NCBI GenBank assembly: GCA_902521645.1
Contig: CABYSN010000004.1
Coordinates: 1 to 45,189 of the forward strand
DNA length: 45,189 bases
Reading direction: 5' to 3'
DNA from: Planctomycetota bacterium
Lineage (GTDB): Bacteria; Planctomycetota; Phycisphaerae; Phycisphaerales; SM1A02
The position numbers were made by a program, and so were the translations under genes. Under the pieces are notes generated by a model. The model made no database searches. It had not been told where the DNA came from and saw only the letters and a program-made list of their open reading frames with translations. This document shows positions 1 through 10,264 of this stretch, in pieces; position 1 is the first letter of the stretch; every line of letters begins with the position of its first letter.

Positions 1-1
1 C

Positions 2-130
2 GGTTATGCGGCACAGATTCCCACTGACGATCGATGGGCGATCGCCGCCTACGTGAAAGCCCTCCAGAAATCACAGGATGCCCTGATCCAGGACGTCCCT
101 CCGCAAGAACGTGCGAGCTTGAACAAATGA
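2..130 (+). CDS. C-terminal fragment of a cytochrome c subunit of alternative complex III (ActE-like), truncated by window start
   Basis: Open frame from base 2 (GYAAQIPTDDRWAIAAYVKALQKSQDALIQDVPPQERASLNK*), typical cytochrome c C-terminal helix; stop overlaps the next ATG (ATGA). Confidence 0.7.
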   Translation, partial: GYAAQIPTDDRWAIAAYVKALQKSQDALIQDVPPQERASLNK

Positions 131-1431
131 GTCACGCCTCACCAACCATCGATCTCACCGATCGCAACATCGAGCTTGGTTCCACCGGTGGAACGAGTCG
201 GGTCGTGTGTCTGCTCGTGGGCGTCGTCTGTCTGGCTGCGGCCTTTCTTCTGGTCTTGATCGGCCAGATGGACTGGACCTCATTCTGGAAGGCATGGCTT
301 CAGAACTGGTTCTTCATCCTGGAGATCAGTCTTGGTGCGCTCTTCTTCGTCTTCATCCAGCATCTCACGAAAGCCGGTTGGAGCACGGCGATTCGTCGCC
401 CGGCGGAAGTGCTCGCATCCAATCTGAACTGGCTCTGGATCGGTTTCATCCCGTTTGCGGTCCTGCTCATCACGGGCAAGGCGGGGCATATCTTCCCCTG
501 GTCCGACATGGAGATGCTGGCGTCACACAATCCCGCAGAAGCGCATCTCGTTGAGGGCAAGCTCGCTTATCTCAACATGCCTTTCTTCATGATCCGGGCG
601 GTGATCTACTTCGTCGTCTGGGCCTTCTTTGGAACCTGGTTCCTGAAGGCCTCGCTCAAGCAGGGACGTACCGATGATTCCGGCCCGACCAGAGTCATGC
701 AGAAGATGGCCTGTCCGGCGGCGATCCTTTTCGGCCTCACCGTCACATTCGCCGCATTCGACTGGTTCATGTCACTCTCGCCCGGGTGGTTCAGCACCAT
801 GTTCGGTGTCTACGCATTCACCGGCACCGCCACTTGTGGATTTTCCGTTCTGATCATCACCTGCATCCTCCTCCAGAGGAATGGCGTCATGATCAACGTG
901 ATCACACGCGAGCATTACCAGGACATGGGTAAGTTGATGTTCGGTTTCGGGATGGTGTTCTGGGCCTACATCGGGTTCAGTCAGTACATGCTGATCTGGT
1001 ACGCCAACATTCCGGAGGAGACCGGTTGGTTCCTCGCACGGCAACTGGGTGACTGGGGCTGGTTCAGTGCCTGGTTGCTTTTCGGGCATTTCTGCATCCC
1101 ATTCGTCTTCCTGATCTCCAAGCACCCCAAGCGGGACTGGAAGACCCTTCTCCTGGCCGCCTGTTGGCTCCTGTTTTTCGGCTGGTTCGATGTTTATTGG
1201 CTGGTCATGCCGGTTATTCCTCATGATCTTGCCACCTTCGAGACCTATGATGCTGCTGTTCAGGCCTATGCTTCTGAGTCGACCGGAATCGGACATCCGG
1301 TCAACTGGCTTCTGATGGTTGGAATGCTGGGAATTTTCGCGTCAGCCACGATCGCTCGGCTACGAGCGCACCCGCTGCTCTGTCGCAAAGACCCCTGGCT
1401 CAAGGATTCCCTTGGTTTCGAGAATTTCTGA
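127..1431 (+). CDS. actF: Alternative complex III quinol:cytochrome c oxidoreductase membrane subunit, ActF-like
   Basis: Multi-TM protein with an ActF-like pattern (MQKMACPAAILFGLTVTFAAFDWFMSLSPGWFSTMFGVY); ATG at 127 overlaps upstream stop; followed by SCO/cox genes. Confidence 0.85.
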   Translation: MSHASPTIDLTDRNIELGSTGGTSRVVCLLVGVVCLAAAFLLVLIGQMDWTSFWKAWLQNWFFILEISLGALFFVFIQHLTKAGWSTAIRRPAEVLASNLNWLWIGFIPFAVLLITGKAGHIFPWSDMEMLASHNPAEAHLVEGKLAYLNMPFFMIRAVIYFVVWAFFGTWFLKASLKQGRTDDSGPTRVMQKMACPAAILFGLTVTFAAFDWFMSLSPGWFSTMFGVYAFTGTATCGFSVLIITCILLQRNGVMINVITREHYQDMGKLMFGFGMVFWAYIGFSQYMLIWYANIPEETGWFLARQLGDWGWFSAWLLFGHFCIPFVFLISKHPKRDWKTLLLAACWLLFFGWFDVYWLVMPVIPHDLATFETYDAAVQAYASESTGIGHPVNWLLMVGMLGIFASATIARLRAHPLLCRKDPWLKDSLGFENF

Positions 1432-1486
1432 TGTACGTCCTCCTACTTCGTCATGCGGAGGACACGAATGAAAGGCGCTTTTCACG

Positions 1487-1918
1487 ATGAGCTCTCATCA
1501 GAGTGAAGACAACCTAGAACCGGAGCAGCTCGATGATCCCGAAGCTGGATGGACCTGGTTCCTTTCACTGGCAAGCATCGTGCTGCTGGTGATCACAGTG
1601 GTCGCGGTCACGGTCCTCTTCTACTTCTTTCGGGACTTGGAAGTCGAGAAGAAGGTCATCGATCGTCCCGCCCGCCAGTTGAGCGAACTACGTACGGCAC
1701 AGGAGGGGCAGCTCGAGGGGTATGCCAAGTATCAGGTGATTCCCATCGGAGGTACCGAGGAGGATGCCGAGGATTTCATCCGCATTCCCATCGAACGTGC
1801 CATGGAGATCGTCAACGCCGAAGCTCGCGGACCCCGGTCGTCCGTCTCTCAGGAACTCGGTGAGGGTTCGCTCGTGCTGAGTGAAGAGCCCTCTCGAAAG
1901 GAAGACGTACCACAGTGA
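1487..1918 (+). CDS. Hypothetical single-TM protein within the ACIII-cox operon
   Basis: 143 aa ORF, one N-terminal TM (WFLSLASIVLLVITVVAVTVLFYF), GTGA overlap with the SCO gene. Confidence 0.75.
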   Translation: MSSHQSEDNLEPEQLDDPEAGWTWFLSLASIVLLVITVVAVTVLFYFFRDLEVEKKVIDRPARQLSELRTAQEGQLEGYAKYQVIPIGGTEEDAEDFIRIPIERAMEIVNAEARGPRSSVSQELGEGSLVLSEEPSRKEDVPQ

Positions 1919-2787
1919 GCCTCTTCAAAATCATTTCGACATTCGCTTTCGTGGCCGCACTCAATGCGTCCTGCGGTGTCGTGCATGGTCAGGCCAATCC
2001 CGGCATCCCTCATGAACTGGAGGGTGTCGAGATACAGGAGAATCTCAACGTCGAACTTCCTCTGGAGACCGTCTTCACCGATCACAACGGAAAGGTCATC
2101 GACTTCGGCGATCTGTTCACCGGTGAGCGTCCCGTGCTCCTGCAGCTGGGTTATTTCAAGTGTCCTCAGCTCTGCAACCTCGTTCTCAACGAGATGACTG
2201 ACACGCTTCGCGACATCGAGTGGACCACCGGCAAGGAATTCGACGTCGTGTCAATCAGCATCAATCCCGATGAGACACACGAACTTGCTGCTGCCAAGCG
2301 AACTTCCTACGTGCTCATGTACGATCGCCGCAAGAGCGGATCCGGGTGGCATTTCCTGACGGGTTCCGCGGAAAGCTCCAAGGCCATCGCCGATACCGTC
2401 GGATTCAAGTACCGTCTGCAGCCCGATGGCGAGTACGCTCACGCGGCGGGGCTTTTCGTCGTCACGCCTGATGGTCGTCTCTCGCGCTATCTCTACGGTG
2501 CCTCCCATGCCCCAGGGACGATGCGCCTCGCTCTTCTCGAGGCATCGGACGGTCGGATCGGATCCACTCTGGATCGATTCATCCTCTGGTGCCATGTCTA
2601 TGACCCTGATTCACGAAGCTACGTGCTGCTGGCGGTTCGCCTGATGCAGGTCGGAGGCTTTCTGACTCTCTTGATCATCGGCATCGGGCTCGGGTGGATG
2701 TGGCTTTCCGAGCGACGGAAGAACGGCTCTTCAAATGGGGAAGATCTTTCTCCTCCTGACGGATTGGTTCATGGAGTGGAACGATGA
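1915..2787 (+). CDS. SCO1/SenC family copper chaperone with C-terminal TM
   Basis: Thioredoxin-like fold with GYFKCPQLCNLVL (CxxxC) and SISINPDET motif; C-terminal TM; ATGA overlap with coxB. Confidence 0.9.
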   Translation: MSLFKIISTFAFVAALNASCGVVHGQANPGIPHELEGVEIQENLNVELPLETVFTDHNGKVIDFGDLFTGERPVLLQLGYFKCPQLCNLVLNEMTDTLRDIEWTTGKEFDVVSISINPDETHELAAAKRTSYVLMYDRRKSGSGWHFLTGSAESSKAIADTVGFKYRLQPDGEYAHAAGLFVVTPDGRLSRYLYGASHAPGTMRLALLEASDGRIGSTLDRFILWCHVYDPDSRSYVLLAVRLMQVGGFLTLLIIGIGLGWMWLSERRKNGSSNGEDLSPPDGLVHGVER

Positions 2788-4016
2788 TTTCGTCGATTGC
2801 GAACATTCTTCTGGGATTTGCGACCGCGGCCCCGGGTACGACGCCCGCCAACTTCTGGATGCCCGAAGGCGCCTCTGTGCAGGCTCCCAGGATCGATTTC
2901 ACTTTCGAAGTCATCAACTGGATCAATTATGTTTTCTTCGCCGGCATCACGATCGCTCTTCTCTATCTGGTGATCCGATATCGCCAGAGGGGCAAGAACG
3001 TTGAATTCTCTCCCGGACCCGAGCACAACACGCCACTGGAACTCACCTGGACGATCGTTCCCACTTTGATTCTGGTCGGAATCTTCTTCATGGGATTCGC
3101 AGGCTATCTCGATCTGCGTACATCGCCCAAGAACACCTATGACATCAAGGTCACCGCTCAGCAGTGGGCCTGGGAGTTCGAATATCCCAACGGTGCCAAG
3201 TCCACTTCCGAGCTTGTCGTCCCTCAGGGACGTCCCGTGCGTCTGATCATGCGCAGCAAGGACGTGCTCCACAGCCTGTTCATTCCAGATTTTCGTGTGA
3301 AGCAGGATCTGGTTCCCGGCCGGTACACGTACATGTGGTTCCAATCCGATGCGGCGAACGATCCCACCGATGATTCTGACTTCCACTGGCTTTTCTGCAC
3401 GGAATATTGCGGTGACAGTCATTGGAACATGAACGTCCACGTTCGAGTGTTTCCTCAGGAAGACTTCGAGAAGTGGACCAAGGAACAGGCCAGGTGGCTT
3501 GATGTCATTCCTGAAGAGGACCTGTACTTCATGGCCGGTCCGAAACTCTACGCTCGTTGCGCCACCTGTCACACGATCGACGGATCCGATGGGACCGGGC
3601 CCAGTTGGGGCCCCCGCGACGGCCTTCCCGCACTCTGGGAGCGGATCGTCAGCGGAAAGGGCAAGGTTTCCGGAGGATCGAAATTCATCCCAGGAAAGAC
3701 GAACCTCTCCGACTACATCGGTGACGGGAAGCTCTATCTGACGCCTGAAGACTACTTCAAGGATTCCATCTACAACCCCGGAGCTCTTCTGGTCTCTGGT
3801 TACGGAAACCAGATGCCGACCTTCCAGGGGCAGTTGAACGACCGTGCCATCGATGCACTGATCGGGATGAGCAGGAATCTCGATGAATTCAATGCCGACG
3901 GAACCTTCAAGGATCAGGCGAAACTCGCTGAAGCAGAAGCACGTATCGCTGAGGCCAAGGCGGCTGCGGCTGAATTGCCCGTTGAGGGCGGAAACTCGGG
4001 AGCCGTGACCGATTGA
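2784..4016 (+). CDS. coxB: Cytochrome c oxidase subunit II with fused cytochrome c domain (caa3 type)
   Basis: N-terminal TM hairpin, AQQWAWEFEYPNG, CuA motif FCTEYCGDSHWNM, C-terminal CATCH haem motif. Confidence 0.95.
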   Translation: MISSIANILLGFATAAPGTTPANFWMPEGASVQAPRIDFTFEVINWINYVFFAGITIALLYLVIRYRQRGKNVEFSPGPEHNTPLELTWTIVPTLILVGIFFMGFAGYLDLRTSPKNTYDIKVTAQQWAWEFEYPNGAKSTSELVVPQGRPVRLIMRSKDVLHSLFIPDFRVKQDLVPGRYTYMWFQSDAANDPTDDSDFHWLFCTEYCGDSHWNMNVHVRVFPQEDFEKWTKEQARWLDVIPEEDLYFMAGPKLYARCATCHTIDGSDGTGPSWGPRDGLPALWERIVSGKGKVSGGSKFIPGKTNLSDYIGDGKLYLTPEDYFKDSIYNPGALLVSGYGNQMPTFQGQLNDRAIDALIGMSRNLDEFNADGTFKDQAKLAEAEARIAEAKAAAAELPVEGGNSGAVTD

Positions 4017-4041
4017 CCCGTAATCGATTCGGAATAAAACC

Positions 4042-5751
4042 ATGACCACCATTGACACTCCAAGACCTGATGCAATCGCCGGCGAAAACTCCGCCGGTGC
4101 TCCCCGCGTTGACAACTATCTGACCTGGACCAAGGGTTTCCTCTCCTGGGCTCTCACGCTGGACCACAAACGGATCGGTGCGATGTACCTCCTGGGGATT
4201 CTTTTCTCCTTCCTGGTCGGAGGCGTTTTCGCCTTGATCGTGCGTACGGAACTGATCGCTCCGGGCCAGACCATCATCGAGCCCGAGACCTACAACATCT
4301 TCTTCACCCTCCATGGCGCGGTGATGGTGTTTCTGGTCATCGTTCCGAGCATCCCGGCTTCTCTAGGAAACTTCGTCCTTCCCATCATGCTTGGTGCGAA
4401 GGACGTGGCGTTTCCGCGACTAAACCTCTTCAGTTTCCACCTCTGGATCATCGGTGCGATCTTCACCGTTCTGGCATTGCTTCTTGGCGGGTTCGACACG
4501 GGTTGGACCTTCTATACCCCGTATTCGACCAAGACCGAGCTCGGAGGAGTCATTCCCGTGATCTTCGGGGTCTTCATCCTCGGCTTCAGTTCGATCTTCA
4601 CAGGCTTGAATTTCATCGTGACCGTGCACAAGATGCGACCGAAGGGCATGACATGGTTCCGCATGCCGCTCTTCCTCTGGGCGCTCTACGCGACGGCTTT
4701 GATTCAGATCCTCGCGACTCCCGTCCTTGCGATCACCCTTATGCTGGTCGGGATCGAGCGTGCCTTCCAGATCGGAATCTTCGATCCTGCGATGGGTGGT
4801 GATCCGGTGCTCTTCCAGCACTTCTTCTGGTTCTACTCCCACCCCGCGGTGTACATCATGATCCTGCCGGCCATGGGTATCATCTCCGAACTGATCACGG
4901 TCCACAGCCACCGTCACATCTTCGGATATCGGTTCATCGCCTATTCATCCGTGGCGATCGCGATCTTCAGCTTCCTGGTGTGGGGTCACCACATGTTCAC
5001 CTCGGGACAGAGCGCCCTGCTGAACACGATCTTCTCAGCCATCACCTTCAGTGTCGCGGTGCCGTCTGCGATCAAGGTGTTCAACTGGATGGCGACTCTC
5101 TACAAGGGTTCGATCGCTCTCAATACTTCGATGCTCTATGCGCTCGGTTTCATCTTCCTGTTCACCATCGGCGGACTCACGGGAATCTATCTGGGCACCT
5201 TGAACGTCGATGTGCATCTCCATGACACTTATTTCGTGGTCGCGCATTTCCACTACGTCATGATGGGTTCCGCACTCATCGGATTCATCGGTGGCCTGCA
5301 CCACTGGTGGCCCAAGATGTTCGGAAAGATGTACGACGAGAATCTCGGACGAATCGCCTTCGTCCTGGTATTCGTGGGCTTCAACGTCACGTTCTTCACG
5401 CAGTTCATGCTTGGAAGTCACGGGATGCCCCGTCGATATTACGACTATCAGCCTGAATTCACGACGTACCACCTGATCTCCACGATCGGATCCTACATCA
5501 TGGCGGCAGGTTTCTTCCTGACCGCGATGTATCTCGTGCACTCGCTCTTCTACGGGCGCAAGGCTCCCGCAAACCCCTGGGGCGGTCGGAGTCTTGAATG
5601 GCAGTGCACATCACCTCCGCCTCATGACAACTTCAAGACCACGCCCGAGGTCGGCGACTGCTATGACTTCAGCGTGGTTCGGTGGAACGAAGAGGAGGGT
5701 GGTTACGTCGTGCAACGCCCTGATGAGGATCCCGAGAGCGAGAATGTTTGA
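4042..5751 (+). CDS. coxA: Cytochrome c oxidase subunit I
   Basis: [44 protein letters not shown]. Confidence 0.97.
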   Translation: MTTIDTPRPDAIAGENSAGAPRVDNYLTWTKGFLSWALTLDHKRIGAMYLLGILFSFLVGGVFALIVRTELIAPGQTIIEPETYNIFFTLHGAVMVFLVIVPSIPASLGNFVLPIMLGAKDVAFPRLNLFSFHLWIIGAIFTVLALLLGGFDTGWTFYTPYSTKTELGGVIPVIFGVFILGFSSIFTGLNFIVTVHKMRPKGMTWFRMPLFLWALYATALIQILATPVLAITLMLVGIERAFQIGIFDPAMGGDPVLFQHFFWFYSHPAVYIMILPAMGIISELITVHSHRHIFGYRFIAYSSVAIAIFSFLVWGHHMFTSGQSALLNTIFSAITFSVAVPSAIKVFNWMATLYKGSIALNTSMLYALGFIFLFTIGGLTGIYLGTLNVDVHLHDTYFVVAHFHYVMMGSALIGFIGGLHHWWPKMFGKMYDENLGRIAFVLVFVGFNVTFFTQFMLGSHGMPRRYYDYQPEFTTYHLISTIGSYIMAAGFFLTAMYLVHSLFYGRKAPANPWGGRSLEWQCTSPPPHDNFKTTPEVGDCYDFSVVRWNEEEGGYVVQRPDEDPESENV

Positions 5752-5784
5752 GACCGGACGAACCGTGCCTTCAAGGGGACGACA

Positions 5785-6780
5785 GTGACTGCGATAGACG
5801 CCAAGCCAGAGGAAGATCCGAATCACGGAGATCATGATGACCATGGTCATCATGACAATCCGTTCCAGGCACACCATTTCGACACCCCGAAGCAGCAGTA
5901 CGAATCGGTCAAGCTCGGAATGTGGCTTTTCCTGGGAACGGAAATACTCTTCTTCGGTGCGCTTTTCGCCTTGTACACCATCCTTCGGGCCAATGACCCC
6001 GAAGTCTTCTCATATGCCAGTCAGTATCTGAACACCATCATGGGCGGCGTCAACACCGCCGTTCTCATCCTGAGCTCGCTTTCCATGGCGGCCGCCGTCC
6101 ACTATGCCCAGCGTTCCAGGCAGACGATGATGCTCATCTGTCTCTGGCTCACTCTGGTCGGAGCCGTCGGATTCCTCGTGATCAAGTACTTCGAATACGA
6201 ACACAAGTTCCATGTCAATCTGAAGTGGGGCCCCAGCTTCTACCTGCCGGTCGACGATGCCGAAGCGAAGGCGGTTGGAGAAGACGGCCAGGTGCTCACG
6301 ATCGCGGATGAAAACGCCATCGAGGCCACGGACGAATCCAAGACTCTGGCGCAAGCCAGTTCGGAAAGCCTTCCCGAACTGACCACGCCCAAGCTTGCCG
6401 CCATGCCACCCGTTGATACGGTCGCCGTGCAGCAGTCCGCTGTCGGGCCTGGAGGCCTCTCGACGGGCCGATCCCAGAAGAAGGAAAAGGTCGATGAACC
6501 CTTGGTGTCTCAGACTGAAAAGACCGAAAAACTTCATCTTGAGGACAAGACGCTCCCTGTCAACACGCACCGGTTCTTCGCCATCTACTACGCGATGACC
6601 GGTCTTCACGGGATTCACGTGGTGGTCGGTATGGTGATGATCGGCTGGTTGATCCTGCGAGGCATGAAAGGACACTTCAGCTCCAAGTACTACGCCCCCG
6701 TCGACCTTGGGGGCCTCTACTGGCACATCGTCGATCTCGTATGGATATTTCTCTTTCCGCTCTTCTATCTGATTCACTGA
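5785..6780 (+). CDS. coxC: Cytochrome c oxidase subunit III with His-rich N-terminus and about 100-aa hydrophilic insertion
   Basis: GTG start; KLGMWLFLGTEILFF and YYAMTGLHGIHVVVGMVMIGW...YWHIVDLVWIFLFPLFYL; internal charged low-complexity loop. Confidence 0.92.
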   Translation: MTAIDAKPEEDPNHGDHDDHGHHDNPFQAHHFDTPKQQYESVKLGMWLFLGTEILFFGALFALYTILRANDPEVFSYASQYLNTIMGGVNTAVLILSSLSMAAAVHYAQRSRQTMMLICLWLTLVGAVGFLVIKYFEYEHKFHVNLKWGPSFYLPVDDAEAKAVGEDGQVLTIADENAIEATDESKTLAQASSESLPELTTPKLAAMPPVDTVAVQQSAVGPGGLSTGRSQKKEKVDEPLVSQTEKTEKLHLEDKTLPVNTHRFFAIYYAMTGLHGIHVVVGMVMIGWLILRGMKGHFSSKYYAPVDLGGLYWHIVDLVWIFLFPLFYLIH

Positions 6781-6826
6781 GTCGCTTCCTCTGAAGCCAC
6801 GTCGTCTTCTCGAAGGATCTCTTCCG

Positions 6827-7252
6827 ATGTCCAGCAACACGCACGAACAACATGGTGATGATCATCCGATCGTCGGACATCTCGTCCCGATGTCCATTCT
6901 CATCTGGACCACCGTGGCCCTTCTCTTCCTGACGTTCGTGACCGTCGCCGTCATGTACATCGATGTGGGTGAGTTCAACATCGTGATCGCCATCGGTATC
7001 GCCGTTCTCAAGGCGACTCTGGTCGCGCTTTTCTTCATGCACTTGAAGTGGGATCGTCCGTTCAACCAGATCGTCTTCGTGGCATGCATGGCTTTCGTCA
7101 TCCTGCTGATCGTTCTGACGGTCATCGACACCGGTCAGAACAAGGATTCGCTCTACGACGGGAATCCGAGTCTGGTGCAAGAGACGTTGGATGCCAAAGC
7201 GCCTCTTGCTCCGATCTCACAGGAAACCGGCATCTCCTCACCGAACAGCTGA
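6827..7252 (+). CDS. Cytochrome c oxidase subunit IV family (prokaryotic small subunit)
   Basis: Three TM helices, ALFFMHLKWDRPFNQIVF typical of the bacterial COX4 family. Confidence 0.85.
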   Translation: MSSNTHEQHGDDHPIVGHLVPMSILIWTTVALLFLTFVTVAVMYIDVGEFNIVIAIGIAVLKATLVALFFMHLKWDRPFNQIVFVACMAFVILLIVLTVIDTGQNKDSLYDGNPSLVQETLDAKAPLAPISQETGISSPNS

Positions 7253-7254
7253 CA

Positions 7255-7884
7255 GTGAACGATGCCATCAACACCTCTCATGGCGTCTCGCCCATAGAAG
7301 ATGCCGACACACGCCATGCCGCCGGCATCATGGCGATGTGGATCTTCCTCATATCTCTCGCCATGGTTTTCCTGACGACGGTGATCGCCTATCTGGTCAT
7401 TCGCAGTCAGTTGATTTCCAGCGGAGAATGGAAACTCGAGGATCCCCCGGGGCTGCCGCGACTTCTGTACATCTCCACATTCTTTTTGCTCGCGGCAAGT
7501 CTCGCGTTTCGTGCGGCTTCGGTGTCATTGAATCATGTTTCCCGATCCCGGAAAACCGGTCGATGGATGCTCTTCGCGTGTCTTCTCGTGCTCGGTTTTC
7601 TGATCAGTCAGACCTTCGCCTGGATCGATCTGGCGACCAATGAAAAGCTTGCCTTCGACTCGTCGCTCTATGCCTGGTTGTTCTACGTTCTGACCGGACT
7701 CCACGTCGCGCACGTCCTCGCCGGTCTTCCGCCCCTGATCATCACGACCAGAAACGCACTTGCAGGTCGGTACGAGGCGACCGCGAAGGACGTGAGCGGA
7801 CTCACCTACTGCGTGATGTACTGGCATTTCCTCGATGGGGTGTGGGTCGTGCTTTTTCTGGTTCTGCTCTTCGGCATGCGCTGA
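7255..7884 (+). CDS. Second heme-copper oxidase subunit III-like protein
   Basis: GTG start just after upstream stop; GIMAMWIFLISLAMVFLTTVIAYLVIRSQL, LFYVLTGLHVAHVLAGL, MYWHFLDGVWVVLFLVL. Confidence 0.85.
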   Translation: MNDAINTSHGVSPIEDADTRHAAGIMAMWIFLISLAMVFLTTVIAYLVIRSQLISSGEWKLEDPPGLPRLLYISTFFLLAASLAFRAASVSLNHVSRSRKTGRWMLFACLLVLGFLISQTFAWIDLATNEKLAFDSSLYAWLFYVLTGLHVAHVLAGLPPLIITTRNALAGRYEATAKDVSGLTYCVMYWHFLDGVWVVLFLVLLFGMR

Positions 7885-7915
7885 TGATCCGTTCCCGGAT
7901 GTGTCCTGCGCGGGC

Positions 7916-9127
7916 TCAATAACCGTTGAAACTCTTCGGTGCCGTTCTTGGAGTCACGACGGCATCATCGGGCAGACGAGTGACCAGTTCCATGCCCGCG
8001 GTCTTTGGACGTGCGGCCCATGACGCGAAGAAGAGTCTGGGTTCGGTTTGTATCGGGGTTCCATCGACCGTCCTCACCAGGGCCGATTGAGGAAGCTTCC
8101 GGACCACGAATTCCAGTTCGACGTCTCCCTGGGAGACTCGGATCGTGCCTTCTTCGGAACCTTCATTCTCGAGCGCTTCGACCAACAGCGTGAGCGGCCA
8201 TATCCGTCGTTCACCACCTGCTGTCACCTCGATAACGCGGGCCTTGAGTCTGGGAAGTTCGATCTGGGTGCTACTCATCTCCGGAAGTGGCAGGACCGGA
8301 TACTTCAGGCTGTCGGAAAGGTCGTTGAAATATCGCAGATAGCTGAATGCCTTGTATCGCCGGTTTGAATTCTCCTCCGCCATCACCAGTGTCGTTTCGG
8401 GATGGGCCTCAAGCCAGTCTCGCCATGTGCACAGTGTCACATCCGGAATCTTTTTCAGTCGCTCGGGTGCGTCGCTTCGATTGATGGATCGGCCGAGGAG
8501 AGGGGAGTAGAGGGCCGGATCCTCCGAGTCCCGGTCGTAGGTGATCAGCGCACTGTTGCAGAGCAGCCCGCTGACACCATGGTTGATCCTGCCCTCGCCG
8601 ATCTGATTCTTCAGAACAACGGGTGCATCAGCGAATGGGGAGTAGGTGACGGTGATTGGGGTGCCGCCCAGCGTGTCATGGATGATCTCATGTGCGTTGA
8701 GGCAACGAACCGGATAGGCACGAGCTTCTCCACCGACAACGACTCCGACCACCCGGTCACGTGTCACGATCCATGGTCGCCGGTTTTCCGAGTTGTAGGT
8801 CATCAGGTCCTGTCCCAGGATCATGTTCGGATCCTCGTAGACCTGAAGAAAGTCACGACTGTTTCCACTGGCGGCGAGCGATCCTCTTGGAACATCGAGT
8901 TTCTCGAGTACGAATCCGTAGCTTTCCAGATTGGAACCATCGCCGATCGGTCGATCTCCGAAGATCACACCTGAAATCGCCCAGAAGATCAGGCCCAGCG
9001 AGATGAGTGCGGCGGCGAGGATCACCCATCCTCCCGACTTGAAGCTCAATGTCGGGCTGCCTCCCTCCGGGTTCGGGGCCGATTCGCTTCGCTTCGTTTC
9101 ATTTGCATCTTCTCGTCGATCATCCAT
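7916..9127 (-). CDS. DUF3179 domain-containing protein, N-terminal TM
   Basis: YNSENRRPWIVTRDRVVGVVVGGEARAYPVRCLNAHEIIHDTLGGTPITVTYSPF; ATG 9127 lies just after the ctaB stop (ORF track extends to 9163). Confidence 0.85.
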   Translation of the reverse strand: MDDRREDANETKRSESAPNPEGGSPTLSFKSGGWVILAAALISLGLIFWAISGVIFGDRPIGDGSNLESYGFVLEKLDVPRGSLAASGNSRDFLQVYEDPNMILGQDLMTYNSENRRPWIVTRDRVVGVVVGGEARAYPVRCLNAHEIIHDTLGGTPITVTYSPFADAPVVLKNQIGEGRINHGVSGLLCNSALITYDRDSEDPALYSPLLGRSINRSDAPERLKKIPDVTLCTWRDWLEAHPETTLVMAEENSNRRYKAFSYLRYFNDLSDSLKYPVLPLPEMSSTQIELPRLKARVIEVTAGGERRIWPLTLLVEALENEGSEEGTIRVSQGDVELEFVVRKLPQSALVRTVDGTPIQTEPRLFFASWAARPKTAGMELVTRLPDDAVVTPRTAPKSFNGY

Positions 9128-9131
9128 CGGA

Positions 9132-10190
9132 TTATTCCATTGGTCCGTCGTTTTCGAAATCATCCGCAGGCTGGACTCTATCCGGGAGTGGATTCATCGT
9201 TTCGTAGAGCTGCGGCGAGGGAATTGAGGGGCCTCTATCGAGCACCATCACGCCCAGAACCACCGGTAGGTATGCCAGCGTCGAGAAGAACACCTTGCGT
9301 GCCTGAGCGCCATCGCGATTGAGATAGAGCTTGAGAGCGTTCCAGGCCATCCAGAGGCTCATGATCAGAGAGACCGCTGCGTACCACGGCCCCGCCACAC
9401 CGATCGCGGTGACCGAAAGGCCCAGAGGAACAAGCATGAGGCTCGTCGTGAGAATCACCTGGACCGTGACCTCTCCTCGGTGATCCTTCACCGGAAGCAT
9501 CACGAATCCACCCCGTTCGTAATCGACCTTGTACATCACGGCCAGTGCGAAGAAGTGGGGCAGCTGCCAGACGAAGAGAATCAGACCGAGCAGCCATGCG
9601 CCTCCCGAGATCTCTCCCGTCGCAGCCGCCCAACCGATCATCGGGGGAATGGCTCCGCAGATCGCACCGACAAGAGTGTTCAGCGTGGTGCGGGTCTTCA
9701 TCGGCGTGTACATCACGATGTAGATGAGCAGATTGACCAATGCCAGGCCGCTGCACAGAAGATTGACCTTCAGCCCCAGAATCACCACGCCTCCGTAGGC
9801 GAGGAGCATGCTGGTGATGAAGACGCTGCGCTTGGAGACCAGCCCCGCGGGGAGCGGTCTGCGTTCGGTTCTCTTCATCTTCCGATCGAGTTCGACTTCC
9901 GCCAACTGATTCATCATGGCTGAGGAAGCCGCCACCAGGCCGGTTCCGACCATGGTCCAGAAGAGGATCATCGCCGTCTGTTGAACGGGTGCGACCGCGA
10001 ATCCCACCGCTGTGGTTCCCAGTACAAGTGCGTTCAGTCTCGCCTTGCTCAGTTCCGAAAAATTCGGCAGCAATCCGTCTCTGGAAGGCTTTTTGCCGCC
10101 GCTGGCTTTGGATCCCACATGCCCGCTTTCGTCGGTCACGGTCTCCGAAGTCAGGTTCTCGTCGATCTGGATTTCGTTGCCTTGTTTCAT
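9132..10190 (-). CDS. ctaB: Protoheme IX farnesyltransferase (heme O synthase)
   Basis: UbiA-family TM protein: MMNQLAEVELDRKMKRTERRPLPAG, YTPMKTRTTLNTLVGAICGAIPPMIGW. ATG 10190 (GAGGATC upstream) preferred over 10271. Confidence 0.92.
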   Translation of the reverse strand: MKQGNEIQIDENLTSETVTDESGHVGSKASGGKKPSRDGLLPNFSELSKARLNALVLGTTAVGFAVAPVQQTAMILFWTMVGTGLVAASSAMMNQLAEVELDRKMKRTERRPLPAGLVSKRSVFITSMLLAYGGVVILGLKVNLLCSGLALVNLLIYIVMYTPMKTRTTLNTLVGAICGAIPPMIGWAAATGEISGGAWLLGLILFVWQLPHFFALAVMYKVDYERGGFVMLPVKDHRGEVTVQVILTTSLMLVPLGLSVTAIGVAGPWYAAVSLIMSLWMAWNALKLYLNRDGAQARKVFFSTLAYLPVVLGVMVLDRGPSIPSPQLYETMNPLPDRVQPADDFENDGPME

Positions 10191-10264
10191 GATCCTCGTC
10201 GTGACTGGTTTCCTCGAACTGCCTAGTATAGGAGGCTTGAAGGATTCAACGCGGGGTTTCATCG

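Noticed and set aside
2769-4115. 448-aa minus-strand ORF opposite coxB
   Set aside because: Antisense shadow of a confidently assigned gene; long spurious ORFs are expected in GC-rich DNA.
6010-6840. 276-aa minus-strand ORF opposite coxC
   Set aside because: Antisense shadow ORF over a conserved gene.
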